The notes beneath the pieces are model-generated. The model did no database searches. It was given only the letters and a program-made list of their open reading frames with translations, and had not been told where the DNA came from. Both the position numbers and the translations under genes were made by a program. 36,957 bases of DNA from Alkalinema sp. FACHB-956. Its GTDB lineage: Bacteria > Cyanobacteriota > Cyanobacteriia > Leptolyngbyales > Leptolyngbyaceae. The stretch covers positions 1-36,957 of the forward strand of contig NZ_JACJRC010000042.1 of assembly GCF_014697025.1 (NCBI RefSeq), given 5' to 3'. This document shows, piece by piece, positions 17,369-25,515 of the stretch. Every line of letters starts with the position of its first letter. The stretch's first letter is position 1.

Positions 17369-17902
17369 ATGCAGCAGCCGTTCTATGAATTTTGCCGCAG
17401 CAACCCAGATTTACGAGTCGAGCGAACGGCTCAAGGAGAAGTCTTGGTCATGGCACCCACCGATTCCGACACAGGTAATCGGCTTTTCAATTTAGTGGGG
17501 CAGGTGGGGATATGGATAGAACAAGACGGAACGGGGTTAGGGTTCGACTCTAGTGCAGGTTTTACCTTGCCTAATGGCGCAACCCGATCGCCGGATGTGT
17601 CTTGGATTCGCCGCGATCGCTGGGAGGCTTTAACGCCGGAGGAACAACAATCCTTTGCGCCGCTTTGTCCCGATTTTGTGATTGAGCTGAAATCAGCCAG
17701 CGATCGTTTAGAGGCGCTGCAAGCCAAGATGCAGGAATACATCGACAATGGAGCGCAGTTGGGCTGGCTGATCGATCGGCAAGCCCAACTGGTGTGGATC
17801 TATCGCCCCAATCAAGCGGTGGAAATTTTGGATCATCCTGAAATGGTTATTGGCGACCCTGAGCTTCCGGGCTTAGGGGTCAACCTACGATCGATCTGGT
17901 AG
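17369..17902 (+). CDS. Uma2-family (DUF820) nuclease-like protein, possibly N-terminally shortened
   Basis: A 177-residue Uma2 protein with a complete catalytic set: GATRSPDVSWIRRDRW (Asp), CPDFVIELKSASDRLE (E-x-K) and AKMQEYIDNGAQLGWLIDRQ. Unlike the Uma2 copy at 2592 it keeps the Lys. Relatives usually begin 10-20 residues earlier. In frame upstream there is ATG at 17318 giving MTSLTPFSVCSFLSL, then a TAA (17363-17365) four bases before the ATG used here. The native N-terminus may therefore have been cut by a nonsense change with restart at 17369, which lacks a good ribosome binding site. Cellular role is unknown. Confidence 0.85.
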   Translation: MQQPFYEFCRSNPDLRVERTAQGEVLVMAPTDSDTGNRLFNLVGQVGIWIEQDGTGLGFDSSAGFTLPNGATRSPDVSWIRRDRWEALTPEEQQSFAPLCPDFVIELKSASDRLEALQAKMQEYIDNGAQLGWLIDRQAQLVWIYRPNQAVEILDHPEMVIGDPELPGLGVNLRSIW

Positions 17903-17928
17903 GGCACCGTTGGCTCACGTCTAGCGAT

Positions 17929-17962
17929 CACCGAGTCCAACACCGAGTTCAACACCGAGGCC
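17929..17962. repeat. 12-bp unit, nearly three tandem copies
   Basis: CACCGAGTCCAA, CACCGAGTTCAA and CACCGAGGCC lie in tandem between the convergent Uma2 and retropepsin genes. Confidence 0.85.
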
Positions 17963-17985
17963 AGGGAAGTAGTGCTGGCCTCGCC

Positions 17986-18960
17986 TTAGTTAGAGCAACG
18001 GGAAAATTCCACTAGGTTTTGATTGCGTTTAATGCTGATGTCGCAATCCCCAAAGAAATCGTGACCGAGGAGCGCCACAGGCCCGATCGCGACGGGAAAA
18101 TCATAAATCGTGCCACCCCCCACTGCCATCGATTTGATGTAGCCCACATTGAATTGGGTCGATCCGGCGGGGGTCATCGCGGGTACAGAGCCGATGGTTT
18201 CCACGCCCAGGGCCTGGGCCATATCCTGGGTAATCATCGTGCCACTGGCCCCCGTATCTACCATCATTTCAAAGCGGTACTTCCCGTTAAACAGCACATC
18301 CACCACCGGAATGCCACCTTGGTAATACTTGATGGCAACCCGATACACGCGATTACCTGCTGGGGCCAGACTGACGACATCTCCCTCTTCAGAAATTTTG
18401 GGATCCACCGCAACATAGCGCTCTCCCCCCGTTCGTCCCTGCGATCGGGCCAGTTTTTGCTGAGCGCGGGATAATCCTGCTTGAAAACTCGCTAACCGCC
18501 TAGCCACTTCTTTATAGTTCGGATCGCCTTTCGGAGTTTGCTTCAGCAGTTGAATTGCCGATTTCCAGCGATCGATGACCAACGTCCAGTCCTCTGGCGA
18601 TTGGGCCGATTGGGCAATGCTATCCGCGCTTTCCGCCTTGTCTAATGCCAGTTGAAAGACCGGACTCTCCACCAAGTTTACCTCTGGCCTAGTATGAGTC
18701 AGCTGAGTCCCAGCAGGTCTAGAGGCTTTGGCCGAGGATGGAGCCGACTGGGTCGATGTCGGCTGGGCTGGTGTGGAGGTGGCCGATGTAGAGGGGGGCT
18801 TGCCAGTTGCTATTGGTGGGGCGCTGGTGGTGGGTGTTGCATTGTCTGCCGGGGTGGGATTGCCCAAGGGGGGAGACGCTATGATTTGGCAGGAAGCGCA
18901 AAGTACCGCGATCGCGCCTCCCAAGCCCCATCGCATCAGGCTGATTGTGGCAGCCCACAT
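17986..18960 (-). CDS. Retropepsin-like aspartic protease, exported
   Basis: 324 residues from the ATG at 18960. A hydrophobic N-terminus (GLGGAIAVLCASCQ) acts as a signal, perhaps a lipoprotein one with an imperfect lipobox. A Pro/Thr/Ser/Ala-rich linker follows (about 30-90), then a helical stretch (95-180) and a C-terminal clan AA domain: FEMMVDTGASGTMIT with catalytic Asp235, and GHDFFGDCDISIKRN near the end. Such domains work as dimers or cleave small substrates. The frame is open to 19098; an ATG at 19005 (MANLLIPVK) is another candidate. It is expected in the periplasm. It is divergent from carA, 217 bp away, and its physiological target is unknown. Confidence 0.8.
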   Translation of the reverse strand: MWAATISLMRWGLGGAIAVLCASCQIIASPPLGNPTPADNATPTTSAPPIATGKPPSTSATSTPAQPTSTQSAPSSAKASRPAGTQLTHTRPEVNLVESPVFQLALDKAESADSIAQSAQSPEDWTLVIDRWKSAIQLLKQTPKGDPNYKEVARRLASFQAGLSRAQQKLARSQGRTGGERYVAVDPKISEEGDVVSLAPAGNRVYRVAIKYYQGGIPVVDVLFNGKYRFEMMVDTGASGTMITQDMAQALGVETIGSVPAMTPAGSTQFNVGYIKSMAVGGGTIYDFPVAIGPVALLGHDFFGDCDISIKRNQNLVEFSRCSN

Positions 18961-19177
18961 CCTGGACTCAGAATGCGGTTTAACAGGAATCAGCAAGTTA
19001 GCCATGGTGACGGGATCGCAAAAGGGTCTGTATCCAGGATATTTCCCGTCTACAAACTTGTCCCCTGCCAAAAACGAAATTTTTTTAGGAATCCTCAATT
19101 CTGCCCCATCTTGGTTTCAATAAAGGTGAGATAATACGCAGGATTTATTTTCACAGGCATTTGCACAGGCTGAGTCT

Positions 19178-20329
19178 ATGACCCTCTCTTCAGTTCAACC
19201 CGCCTTGCTGGTCTTGGCGGATGGTACGAGCTACCACGGCTTCTCCTTCGGCGCAACGGGAACCACGATCGGAGAAGTGGTGTTTAACACGGGCATGACG
19301 GGCTACCAAGAAGTGCTGACCGATCCGAGTTATCGGGGCCAAATTGTCACCTTCACCTATCCGGAATTGGGCAATACGGGCGTCAATCCCCAGGATGAAG
19401 AATCCCACCAGCCCCATGTGCGAGGCGTCATTGCCCGCAATATCTGTGAGCGGCCTAGCAACTGGCGATCGACCCAGTCGTTGCAAGACTATCTGGTGCA
19501 ACACAATCTGATTGGGATTTATGGCATTGATACCCGTGCCCTCACCCGTCGTCTGCGATCGTCGGGAGCCATGAACGGAGGACTCTCAACGGAAGTTTTG
19601 GATCCCGCAGTCTTGCTTCAACAGGTGCAAGCCGCTCCCAGCATGGCTGGCTTAAATCTGGTTAAGGAAGTCACCACCGAGCAGCCCTACGAATGGACAG
19701 AAGCCACCGAAACCGACTGGGAATTTAGCCCCACGGCTTCTCCAGAAAAAGCTTTCACCGTGGTTGCGATCGATTTTGGCATTAAGCGTAATATTCTGAA
19801 GCGGCTGGCAAGCTATGGCTGTCGCGTGATTGTGGTACCTGCTAACACCCCAGCCGAGGCAATCCTCAGCCACAATCCCGATGGGATTTTCCTGTCCAAT
19901 GGGCCAGGAGATCCCGCTGCTGTAACGGAAGGCATTGCCACGACCCAGGCGCTGCTAACGGCCAACAAACCGATTTTTGGTATCTGTATGGGCCACCAAA
20001 TTTTGGGGCTGTCCATGGGTGCGGAAACCTTCAAGCTCAAGTTTGGCCACCGGGGGCTCAACCATCCCGCCGGACTCAGCCAACGGGTGGAAATTACCAG
20101 CCAAAACCATGGCTTTGCGATCGACCCTGAGAGCCTGCCCAATGCTACTGTGGAGGTAACCCATTTAAACTTGAACGATCGCACCGTTGCGGGCCTAAAG
20201 CATAAAACACTGCCCATGTTTTCTGTGCAGTACCACCCCGAAGCCAGCCCCGGCCCCCACGATGCGGATTATCTGTTTGAGCAGTTTGTCCAAGCCATGG
20301 CAAATCATCGCTGCTCTAGCAATGAATAG
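19178..20329 (+). CDS. carA: Carbamoyl-phosphate synthase small (glutaminase) subunit
   Basis: 383 residues; releases ammonia from glutamine and channels it to the large subunit CarB to make carbamoyl phosphate for arginine and pyrimidines. The N-terminal domain has [19 protein letters not shown] and [10 protein letters not shown]; the class I amidotransferase domain has [14 protein letters not shown] with nucleophile Cys270, and [12 protein letters not shown] with His353 and Glu355. These numbers match E. coli CarA closely. carB is not in the window. A possible promoter, TTGGTT 15 bp before TAATAC, lies at 19111-19137. The STAS gene follows 68 bp downstream. Confidence 0.97.
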   Translation: MTLSSVQPALLVLADGTSYHGFSFGATGTTIGEVVFNTGMTGYQEVLTDPSYRGQIVTFTYPELGNTGVNPQDEESHQPHVRGVIARNICERPSNWRSTQSLQDYLVQHNLIGIYGIDTRALTRRLRSSGAMNGGLSTEVLDPAVLLQQVQAAPSMAGLNLVKEVTTEQPYEWTEATETDWEFSPTASPEKAFTVVAIDFGIKRNILKRLASYGCRVIVVPANTPAEAILSHNPDGIFLSNGPGDPAAVTEGIATTQALLTANKPIFGICMGHQILGLSMGAETFKLKFGHRGLNHPAGLSQRVEITSQNHGFAIDPESLPNATVEVTHLNLNDRTVAGLKHKTLPMFSVQYHPEASPGPHDADYLFEQFVQAMANHRCSSNE

Positions 20330-20350
20330 CGTATTCCGTCAGAAAGAGTG

Positions 20351-20356
20351 TATACT
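20351..20356 (+). promoter_or_regulatory. Candidate -10 box (TATACT) for the STAS gene
   Basis: TATACT follows GTG within the short gap after carA. A start of transcription near 20363 would leave a leader of about 35 nt containing GAGGAGG (20385-20391). No good -35 box is seen at the right distance. Confidence 0.35.
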
Positions 20357-20397
20357 GGTTCGTCGGATTGTTGGACTATGGAGCGAGGAGGCCCGCT

Positions 20398-20766
20398 ATA
20401 CCTGAGCAACTGACCTTGACCGTTAGCTTGAGAGGCACTCGCGAAGTCAAGGATAACTACCAATTGTTTCGCCTCACAGGTCTTCTGGATGCTTTTTCTG
20501 AGGCCACTTTCCGTAAAGTGCTCAATAAGTGTCTTGATGAAGGTCCTAAAAATGTCGTCTTGGATCTCTCTAAGATCGACATGATCGACAGTTCTGGCTT
20601 AGGGGCGCTGGTTCAGATTGCAAAAAAAGCGCAATCTGATGCTGGAACCCTACAGATCGTGACAAACCCTCGTGTGACCCAGACCGTTAAGCTCGTTCGG
20701 CTAGAAAAGTTTTTAGCCCTGCAAGCTTCTGTGGATGAAGCGATCGCGAACGTCAAATCCGCCTGA
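20398..20766 (+). CDS. STAS-domain protein (anti-sigma factor antagonist type)
   Basis: About 122 residues of the SpoIIAA-like STAS fold. NYQLFRLTGLLDAFSEATFR starts the domain; NVVLDLSKIDMIDSSGLGAL carries the phosphorylatable Ser of the D-S-S-G loop; GTLQIVTNPRVTQTVKLVRL ends it. Such proteins bind anti-sigma factors or kinases in a partner-switching relay. The start is unusual: a strong GAGGAGG lies at 20385-20391 and the codon 6 nt beyond it, in frame, is ATA (20398). The alternatives are TTG at 20368 or 20371, before the Shine-Dalgarno and close to a probable -10 box, or CTG 20410 and TTG 20416 further in. carA lies directly upstream and mini-RNase III downstream. Confidence 0.85.
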   Translation: MPEQLTLTVSLRGTREVKDNYQLFRLTGLLDAFSEATFRKVLNKCLDEGPKNVVLDLSKIDMIDSSGLGALVQIAKKAQSDAGTLQIVTNPRVTQTVKLVRLEKFLALQASVDEAIANVKSA

Positions 20767-20790
20767 ACCCTGAAGTGATTCTTGGCCAAT

Positions 20791-20822
20791 GCTATCCAGC
20801 GATCGTCTGGATAGCCCTTTTA
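20791..20822 (+). terminator. Rho-independent terminator after the STAS gene
   Basis: GCTATCCAG and CTGGATAGC form a perfect 9-bp stem around CGATCGT, followed by CCTTTTATT. It lies 24 bp past the STAS stop, so mini-RNase III downstream probably has its own promoter or depends on readthrough. Confidence 0.88.
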
Positions 20823-20865
20823 TTCTTGTAATTCTTGGCAATGTTTCTGTGAGTTGTATGTTCCA

Positions 20866-21324
20866 GTGAGTTCTACAGAGACCGCTTCTCCCTTGAGCCA
20901 GTCATTTTTGTTGGCACCCCGTCCTTTGCCCCTGCGCAAAGTTCAATCCCTTTCTCCCGCAGCCTTGGCTTATCTTGGAGATGCGGTCTACGAACTTTAC
21001 ATTCGCCAAGCTCTGCTGCTCCCCCCCCAGCGTATCGATACCTACCACCATCGTGTGGTGGCTCAAGTCCGTGCTGAAGCGCAAGCGAACTATCTTCAGC
21101 AATTAGCGCCCCACTTAACGGAAGTCGAGTGGGACTGGGTTCGCCGAGGCCGTAACGCTGCTTCGTCCCGCCACAAGCGAGTGGATGCTCAAATCTATCA
21201 ACAAGCAACTGGATTTGAAGCATTGATTGGCTATTTGTACCTCGCGCAACCCGATCGCCTAGAAGTTTTACTGTCCTATCTCAATGGTTCCAGCGAAGGA
21301 GTCCTGTCCGCTCCCCATGACTAG
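20866..21324 (+). CDS. mrnC: Mini-ribonuclease III
   Basis: 152 residues from a GTG at 20866 (a TTG at 20854 is the other in-frame option). It consists of a single RNase III catalytic domain without the double-stranded RNA binding domain. [19 protein letters not shown] carries the signature Asp, and [20 protein letters not shown] the second acidic patch. [13 protein letters not shown] is the usual basic stretch. Mini-RNase III dimers mature 23S rRNA precursor ends, shown in Bacillus; cyanobacteria carry homologues acting on rRNA and intron RNA. It is followed by an rRNA methyltransferase of the TrmH/RlmB type, consistent with a role in ribosome maturation. Confidence 0.93.
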   Translation: MSSTETASPLSQSFLLAPRPLPLRKVQSLSPAALAYLGDAVYELYIRQALLLPPQRIDTYHHRVVAQVRAEAQANYLQQLAPHLTEVEWDWVRRGRNAASSRHKRVDAQIYQQATGFEALIGYLYLAQPDRLEVLLSYLNGSSEGVLSAPHD

Positions 21325-21350
21325 CGGAGGGGGTTCACCACGGCAGTAAA

Positions 21351-21386
21351 CCCCAGCTGTTAGCTCCCAAGTGCTAACAGCTGGGG
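21351..21386. other. Perfect 14-bp hairpin after mini-RNase III
   Basis: CCCCAGCTGTTAGC and GCTAACAGCTGGGG form a perfect 14-bp stem around an 8-nt loop, 26 bp after the mini-RNase III stop. No T-run follows on either strand. It could be an intrinsic terminator of a weak type, an RNA stability element or an RNase III substrate. Confidence 0.7.
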
Positions 21387-21600
21387 ATCAGGGACGACTC
21401 TGATGGAGCTGACGATGGGTTCAACCATGACAATTTGCCTCAGTCTCGCGTTCTCGCAAGGACTGGAAAGGGTTTTGCTGTGACAGGTTGGAAAATTTTT
21501 CTAACCTCCGGTGTTCAGTGATCTCGTTGTGTGAGGGGATGCCCGAGATCGACTGCATGTTTTTTGGTTTTCTTTTAACGTTTTGGCAGGATTTTGGATT

Positions 21601-23115
21601 ATGGCATTCAAACGGAATCATTCTGGACAGCGGTCTAACTCCTCTGGGGGGGGGCGATCGGAGCGCCCTGGCTCATCCCGTCAAGGTTCATCTAAGTATG
21701 GTGATCGGCGCAGTAGCGGCGGCAGTGGCGGCAGTGGTGGCGGTAAGTTCCGGGATAAAGCTGGCGGTGGAACGGATCGCCCTGAGCGTAAGTTTGTCGA
21801 TCGCGATTCTCAACGCAGCGATCGCCCTGAACGCAAGTTTAGTGATCGCCCTGAACGCAAGTTTGTAGATCGGGACGCCCAACGCAGCGATCGCCCTGAA
21901 CGCAAATTCGTTGACCGCAATGGCCGGGATGATCGTAAGTTTTCTAATCGGGATAACCGGGACAACCGAGATGATCGTAAGTTTGTCGATCGCGGTGCTC
22001 GAGATGATCGTCGATTTTCTAACCGGGATAACCGAGATAACCGCGACAATCGGGACAACCGGGACGATCGCAAGTTTGTCGATCGCAATGGCCGGGATGA
22101 CCGTAAGTTTTCTAATCGGGATAACCGGGATAACCGGGACAACCGAGATGATCGCAAGTTTGTCGATCGCAATGGCCACGATGATCGGCGTGAACGCACC
22201 AGCACTGGTCGGAATTATCGCAGCGATCGAAGATTTTCTGATCGACCCGATCGGGACGACAGAAATTCCATCCCCAGTCGGTTTACGGATGATTCTGTAA
22301 ATGCCACAGAAATCATGGCCTCTTCTGAATCGGAAAATTCCGATCTGATCTATGGACGGCATGCAGTGATTGCCGCCCTAGAAAATGAACAAACCCTGAA
22401 CCGTATTTGGGTGATTTCCCGCTTGCGCTACGACCCTCGTTTTCATAGTTTGCTGAACGAAGCAAAATCCCGGGGCGCAGTGATTGATGAAGTAGAACCT
22501 AAACGGCTGAGCCAAATTACCCAAGGGGCGACCCACCAAGGCATTGCCGCGCAAGTTTCTCCCCACGAATACTTAGAGTTGGGAGATCTCATCGATCAGG
22601 CTAAGGAAAAATCCAATCAGCCGGTGATTGTGGTCGCAGATGGTATTACAGATCCGCATAACTTGGGTGCAATTATTCGAACCGCTGAGGCCATCGGAGC
22701 CCAAGGGTTGGTGATTCCCCAGCGACGGGCTGTTGGCGTGACTTCTACCGTGCGTAAAGTGGCTGCTGGTGCGTTAGAAAAGCTCCCGATCGCCCGTGTT
22801 GTGAACTTGGTGCGGGCCTTAGAAGACCTCAAAGAAGCTGGTTTTTGGATTTACGGCACCTCCAGTGAAGCTAGTCAACCCATTCATACTGTTGATTTTG
22901 CAAAAGCAACGGTATTAATTATTGGTGCAGAAGGGGATGGCCTAAGTTTAACGACACAAAAGTGTTGCGATGTCCTAGTTTCTATTCCTTTAGCGGGGAG
23001 CACACCCAGCTTAAATGCCTCAGTAGCAACGGGAATGGCGTTGTATGAAATTTATCGGCAGCGTTGGAGCAGTACCATCAATCTGACTACTCGAAAGGTT
23101 TCCTCACTCCGTTGA
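21601..23115 (+). CDS. rlmB: TrmH-family 23S rRNA (guanosine-2'-O-)-methyltransferase with long disordered N-terminus
   Basis: 504 residues. Residues 1-235 are low-complexity and rich in Arg, Asp and Asn, with a Ser/Gly stretch (11-57) and eleven [KR]F[VS][DN]R units separated by DNRDNRD-type runs. Residues 248-330 form the SpoU substrate-binding domain ([20 protein letters not shown]). Residues 340-495 form the knotted SPOUT methyltransferase: [19 protein letters not shown] (351-369), IGAEGDGLS (441-449) and [18 protein letters not shown] (462-479), which are motifs 1-3. It should use S-adenosylmethionine to methylate G2251 (E. coli numbering) or a related ribose. The ATG at 21601 follows GGCAGG; the frame is open six codons further up. 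Enzymes of this family are usually 240-320 residues, so the extension is notable. Confidence 0.92.
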   Translation: MAFKRNHSGQRSNSSGGGRSERPGSSRQGSSKYGDRRSSGGSGGSGGGKFRDKAGGGTDRPERKFVDRDSQRSDRPERKFSDRPERKFVDRDAQRSDRPERKFVDRNGRDDRKFSNRDNRDNRDDRKFVDRGARDDRRFSNRDNRDNRDNRDNRDDRKFVDRNGRDDRKFSNRDNRDNRDNRDDRKFVDRNGHDDRRERTSTGRNYRSDRRFSDRPDRDDRNSIPSRFTDDSVNATEIMASSESENSDLIYGRHAVIAALENEQTLNRIWVISRLRYDPRFHSLLNEAKSRGAVIDEVEPKRLSQITQGATHQGIAAQVSPHEYLELGDLIDQAKEKSNQPVIVVADGITDPHNLGAIIRTAEAIGAQGLVIPQRRAVGVTSTVRKVAAGALEKLPIARVVNLVRALEDLKEAGFWIYGTSSEASQPIHTVDFAKATVLIIGAEGDGLSLTTQKCCDVLVSIPLAGSTPSLNASVATGMALYEIYRQRWSSTINLTTRKVSSLR

Positions 23116-23132
23116 TCAACAGTTGATCAATA
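23111..23132. repeat. 11-bp tandem duplication overlapping the rlmB stop
   Basis: GTTGATCAACA and GTTGATCAATA lie in tandem; the first contains the TGA stop of the methyltransferase gene. GTGATCCCCGCT / TGATCCCCAT follows at 23140-23160 as a looser pair. Confidence 0.8.
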
Positions 23133-23298
23133 AATTTTGTGATCCCCGCTTGATCCCCATTCTTTTCGATCAAATTGCTGCAAAATTGTGTCGAAATTAC
23201 GTTGAAAGATCTAATGTGAGGAAGTTATAAATGGAATCAATGACTTCCTCACGCCATGTTTCACATTTAAATTCGGACATCATTTCTGGCAGGGCAAT

Positions 23299-23574
23299 AT
23301 GAAAGAATTGTTAGTTAGCTCCATGGATTTTTTAGGTATGGCTTGGTGGGTAGAGATTACCACTGAGGGACCTCGTTGTACCTATTACTTTGGGCCTTTT
23401 TTAACTGAGTCGGATGCTCAAGCGGATCAGCCTGGATACATCGAAGATTTAGAGCGAGAAGGGGCTCAAGTCATTGGTGTTGAGGTTAAGCGGTGCAAGC
23501 CCACAAATTTGACGATCTCCGATGAACCGGCTCCTTCCTTGGGCAGTTGGTCTAATCTTTATACCGTAAGCTAA
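23299..23574 (+). CDS. DUF1816 family protein
   Basis: A 91-residue cyanobacterial small protein: WWVEITTEGPRCTYYFGPF, then SDAQADQPGYIEDLEREGAQ, then IGVEVKRCKPTNLTI. These are the conserved blocks of DUF1816. It is soluble, with no signal or membrane segment. A related fold occurs in phycobilisome-associated small proteins, but I cannot assign a role from sequence. An earlier in-frame residue is not needed: the ATG at 23299 is 8 bp after GGCAGGG. It is probably a separate unit from rlmB (183-bp gap) and is followed by a hairpin. Confidence 0.88.
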   Translation: MKELLVSSMDFLGMAWWVEITTEGPRCTYYFGPFLTESDAQADQPGYIEDLEREGAQVIGVEVKRCKPTNLTISDEPAPSLGSWSNLYTVS

Positions 23575-23595
23575 TCCCTGCTTGGTTTGATTTGG

Positions 23596-23620
23596 GGAGG
23601 CGTGTTAGCGCCACGTCTCC
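23596..23620 (+). terminator. Hairpin after DUF1816
   Basis: GGAGGCGTG pairs with CACGTCTCC (one G-T) around a 7-nt loop, 21 bp after the stop. Short T-rich words follow only after about 10 bp, so termination is plausible but not certain. Confidence 0.5.
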
Positions 23621-23698
23621 ATAGATTTGACGAGTTTTGAGTTTTATCCGTTCTAAGTTTTACTAGTGTTAAGTCGCACGGGTATCGCCCCCGGCAAG

Positions 23699-24547
23699 TC
23701 ATTGAAGGCCCACGAGTTCGGGGTGATCTGCAATCCAACGATCGATGCGATCGAGTAAGACTTCAGGAATCTCCCACGGCAACAAATGTGCGGTTTGGTC
23801 ATAGCATTCCCATTCACAATTGGGCAGAGCCTTTGCAGTTTCTCGGCTTGATGCAGCGGTGATGTGGCGATCCTGTTCGCCAATGAGCATGAGGACGGGA
23901 CACTGAATTTTGGGTAAATCGGGCACCCGGTTATAGCCGCGTCCCATGGCTTGATAGAGGGCTTGAGTTGCGGGCTGTGAGGTGGTCAAGTAGGCATAGA
24001 CAGCGTCTCGGGCAAGGTAGCGGTAAGCCATGGGGTGATGGCGCTGGATTAGGTAGCGAAACAGCGATCGTTGACCCAGAGTTGCAATATTCCAATCCCA
24101 CCCCGGTTTGATCCAGTTAATCAACCCAGCCACACCCGTCAAAATATTGTCGAGCATGGAAACTTTGGGATGATCACTCCAAGGCCGTGCTGCTGTTGCC
24201 ACCAAGATTAAGCCACTGACCCGCTCTGGATACTGTAAGGCGAGTTCCATGGCCAAAATTCCCCCCAGGGACCACCCGAGGATCACTGCTCGATCGTCAG
24301 CCTGTTGATTCAGGAGGCCGATCAGATCCCCTAGGTGATCCTCCATCTGAAAGCGTTGGCCTGTGCGGCTTCGACCATAGCCCCGTAGATCCGGCGCGAT
24401 CGTGCAGAATCGTTGACTCAGGTGCTGGGTAAAAACGCCCATACTGCGTCCCGTGCCTGGATGCCCGTGGAGACAGAGGATGGGATACCCTTGGCCCGAT
24501 CGGGTCACATAGAGGGGGAAGGATTGATGACTTGCCAACTCAGCCAT
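23699..24547 (-). CDS. Alpha/beta hydrolase
   Basis: 282 residues from the ATG at 24547 (MAELASHQSFPLYVTRSGQG); an ATG at 24610 would add 21 poorly conserved residues. The fold is clear: LCLHGHPGTGRS forms the oxyanion loop, LGWSLGGILAMELAL the nucleophile elbow with Ser93, LMLIGEQDRHI the acid Asp and QTAHLLPWEIPE the catalytic His. The cap region (about 130-200) is rich in Trp and Arg. Members of this group cleave esters, epoxides or C-C bonds; the substrate cannot be told. It is divergent from DUF2996 with 109 bp between starts. Confidence 0.88.
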   Translation of the reverse strand: MAELASHQSFPLYVTRSGQGYPILCLHGHPGTGRSMGVFTQHLSQRFCTIAPDLRGYGRSRTGQRFQMEDHLGDLIGLLNQQADDRAVILGWSLGGILAMELALQYPERVSGLILVATAARPWSDHPKVSMLDNILTGVAGLINWIKPGWDWNIATLGQRSLFRYLIQRHHPMAYRYLARDAVYAYLTTSQPATQALYQAMGRGYNRVPDLPKIQCPVLMLIGEQDRHITAASSRETAKALPNCEWECYDQTAHLLPWEIPEVLLDRIDRWIADHPELVGLQ

Positions 24548-24656
24548 TGGAAAAACCTGGGATTCTGAACCTGCGATCGACCTTACCGGATGACGTGATG
24601 CCTTGCCCATCGTCTATGATGTTTTCTCAGAGGAAATCGCATGAGAATTTCTACCC

Positions 24657-25142
24657 ATGACGGACGCCAACAAGCAACCTGAAGCAACGCCGACTGCAGC
24701 AACGCCTAAGGCCGCTGCTGCCGAGACTGCTGCAGCCAAGCCCAAAAAAGAAAAACCGCCAGCCCTGGAATCCAAACCCTTTGCTGATTTTATCCAGCAG
24801 GACTATTTACCTGCCCTACAAAAGGGGTTTGAAAAGCTGCAAATTGCAGGCGTTGCCTTGCAATTCATCAAGCAGAAGATCCCCGTCGTGGGCTATGCAG
24901 ACTTCCCAGAATGCTGGCAAGTGGTGGGGCAATGGCAGGCCGAGCAGCAATTGCGCCAGTTCAATATTTACTTCTACGACGAAGATATTCAAGGCCAGCG
25001 GGGATTCTCTGCGACCTGCACCGGACGTGACGCCAGCACCCTGGAATCCTTCCGGATTGACGAGAAGAAGGTCACGTTGGATCTCCTAGTCTTGGGCACT
25101 CTCCAACGGTTGAATGGTCAGAAGTGGTTGGCACTGAACTAG
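24657..25142 (+). CDS. DUF2996 family protein
   Basis: 161 residues. Residues 1-38 are an Ala/Lys/Pro/Thr-rich flexible tail, then a compact domain: KPFADFIQQDYLPALQKGFE, VPVVGYADFPECW-like KIPVVGYADFPECWQVVGQW, FNIYFYDEDIQGQRGF and LESFRIDEKKVTLDLLVLG. These match DUF2996, a family shared by cyanobacteria and plants. Function is unknown; conservation across oxygenic phototrophs hints at a photosynthesis-related role. No signal peptide is seen, so it is probably cytosolic or thylakoid-surface. acsF follows 373 bp away on the same strand. Confidence 0.85.
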   Translation: MTDANKQPEATPTAATPKAAAAETAAAKPKKEKPPALESKPFADFIQQDYLPALQKGFEKLQIAGVALQFIKQKIPVVGYADFPECWQVVGQWQAEQQLRQFNIYFYDEDIQGQRGFSATCTGRDASTLESFRIDEKKVTLDLLVLGTLQRLNGQKWLALN

Positions 25143-25515
25143 GGGAAAAGGGCACTGAAGCTTAGGGTGAACTCTGCTCACAGCGTGAACTCTGGGTCTA
25201 CAAGGTGTCTTCTAATCACGACCTCTAGCCTAAGGCGAACGGCAATCACTGGGGTCTAATCACGAAGCTCCCATCCCACCGCATGAGTTGGTCAAGGAGA
25301 TGGTCAAGCTAGTGAGTTTGTAAAGCTAGATTGTAACGAAACATCAACTTCCTAGCTTTCACGCTGGACTGGCACAGGTGCCTTGATACACTAGAATCCG
25401 TAGATAAATTGGCGCTACCCATACATCGGCCTATTTGCTGGGTGCCAGCGCATCCTGCCATCTTCGAGAAAGCCGAAGCGTTTTAGAACGAACCACACGA
25501 CGAGCGATCGCACCC
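25143..25515. other. acsF upstream region
   Basis: The first part has repeated words with period 18 (GTGAACTCTG at 25167 and 25185), TCTAATCACGA twice, and GGTCAAG twice. The last 80 bp before the acsF ATG are open in frame but show no homology. The acsF promoter must lie here; TACACTAGAATCC at 25387 contains a possible -10 (TACACT). No RNA structure is convincing. Confidence 0.5.

Noticed and set aside
18652-19134. 160-codon plus-strand frame over the retropepsin gene
   Set aside because: Arises from the Pro/Thr/Ser-rich linker; Gly/Arg/Trp-rich, no homology, opposite a gene with a clear protease motif.
21688-22362. 224-codon minus-strand frame rich in Ile/Val/Arg opposite rlmB
   Set aside because: It is the mirror of the D-R-K-F repeat coding region; the repetitive codons keep the other strand open. 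The plus-strand protein has clear TrmH homology in phase with the repeats.
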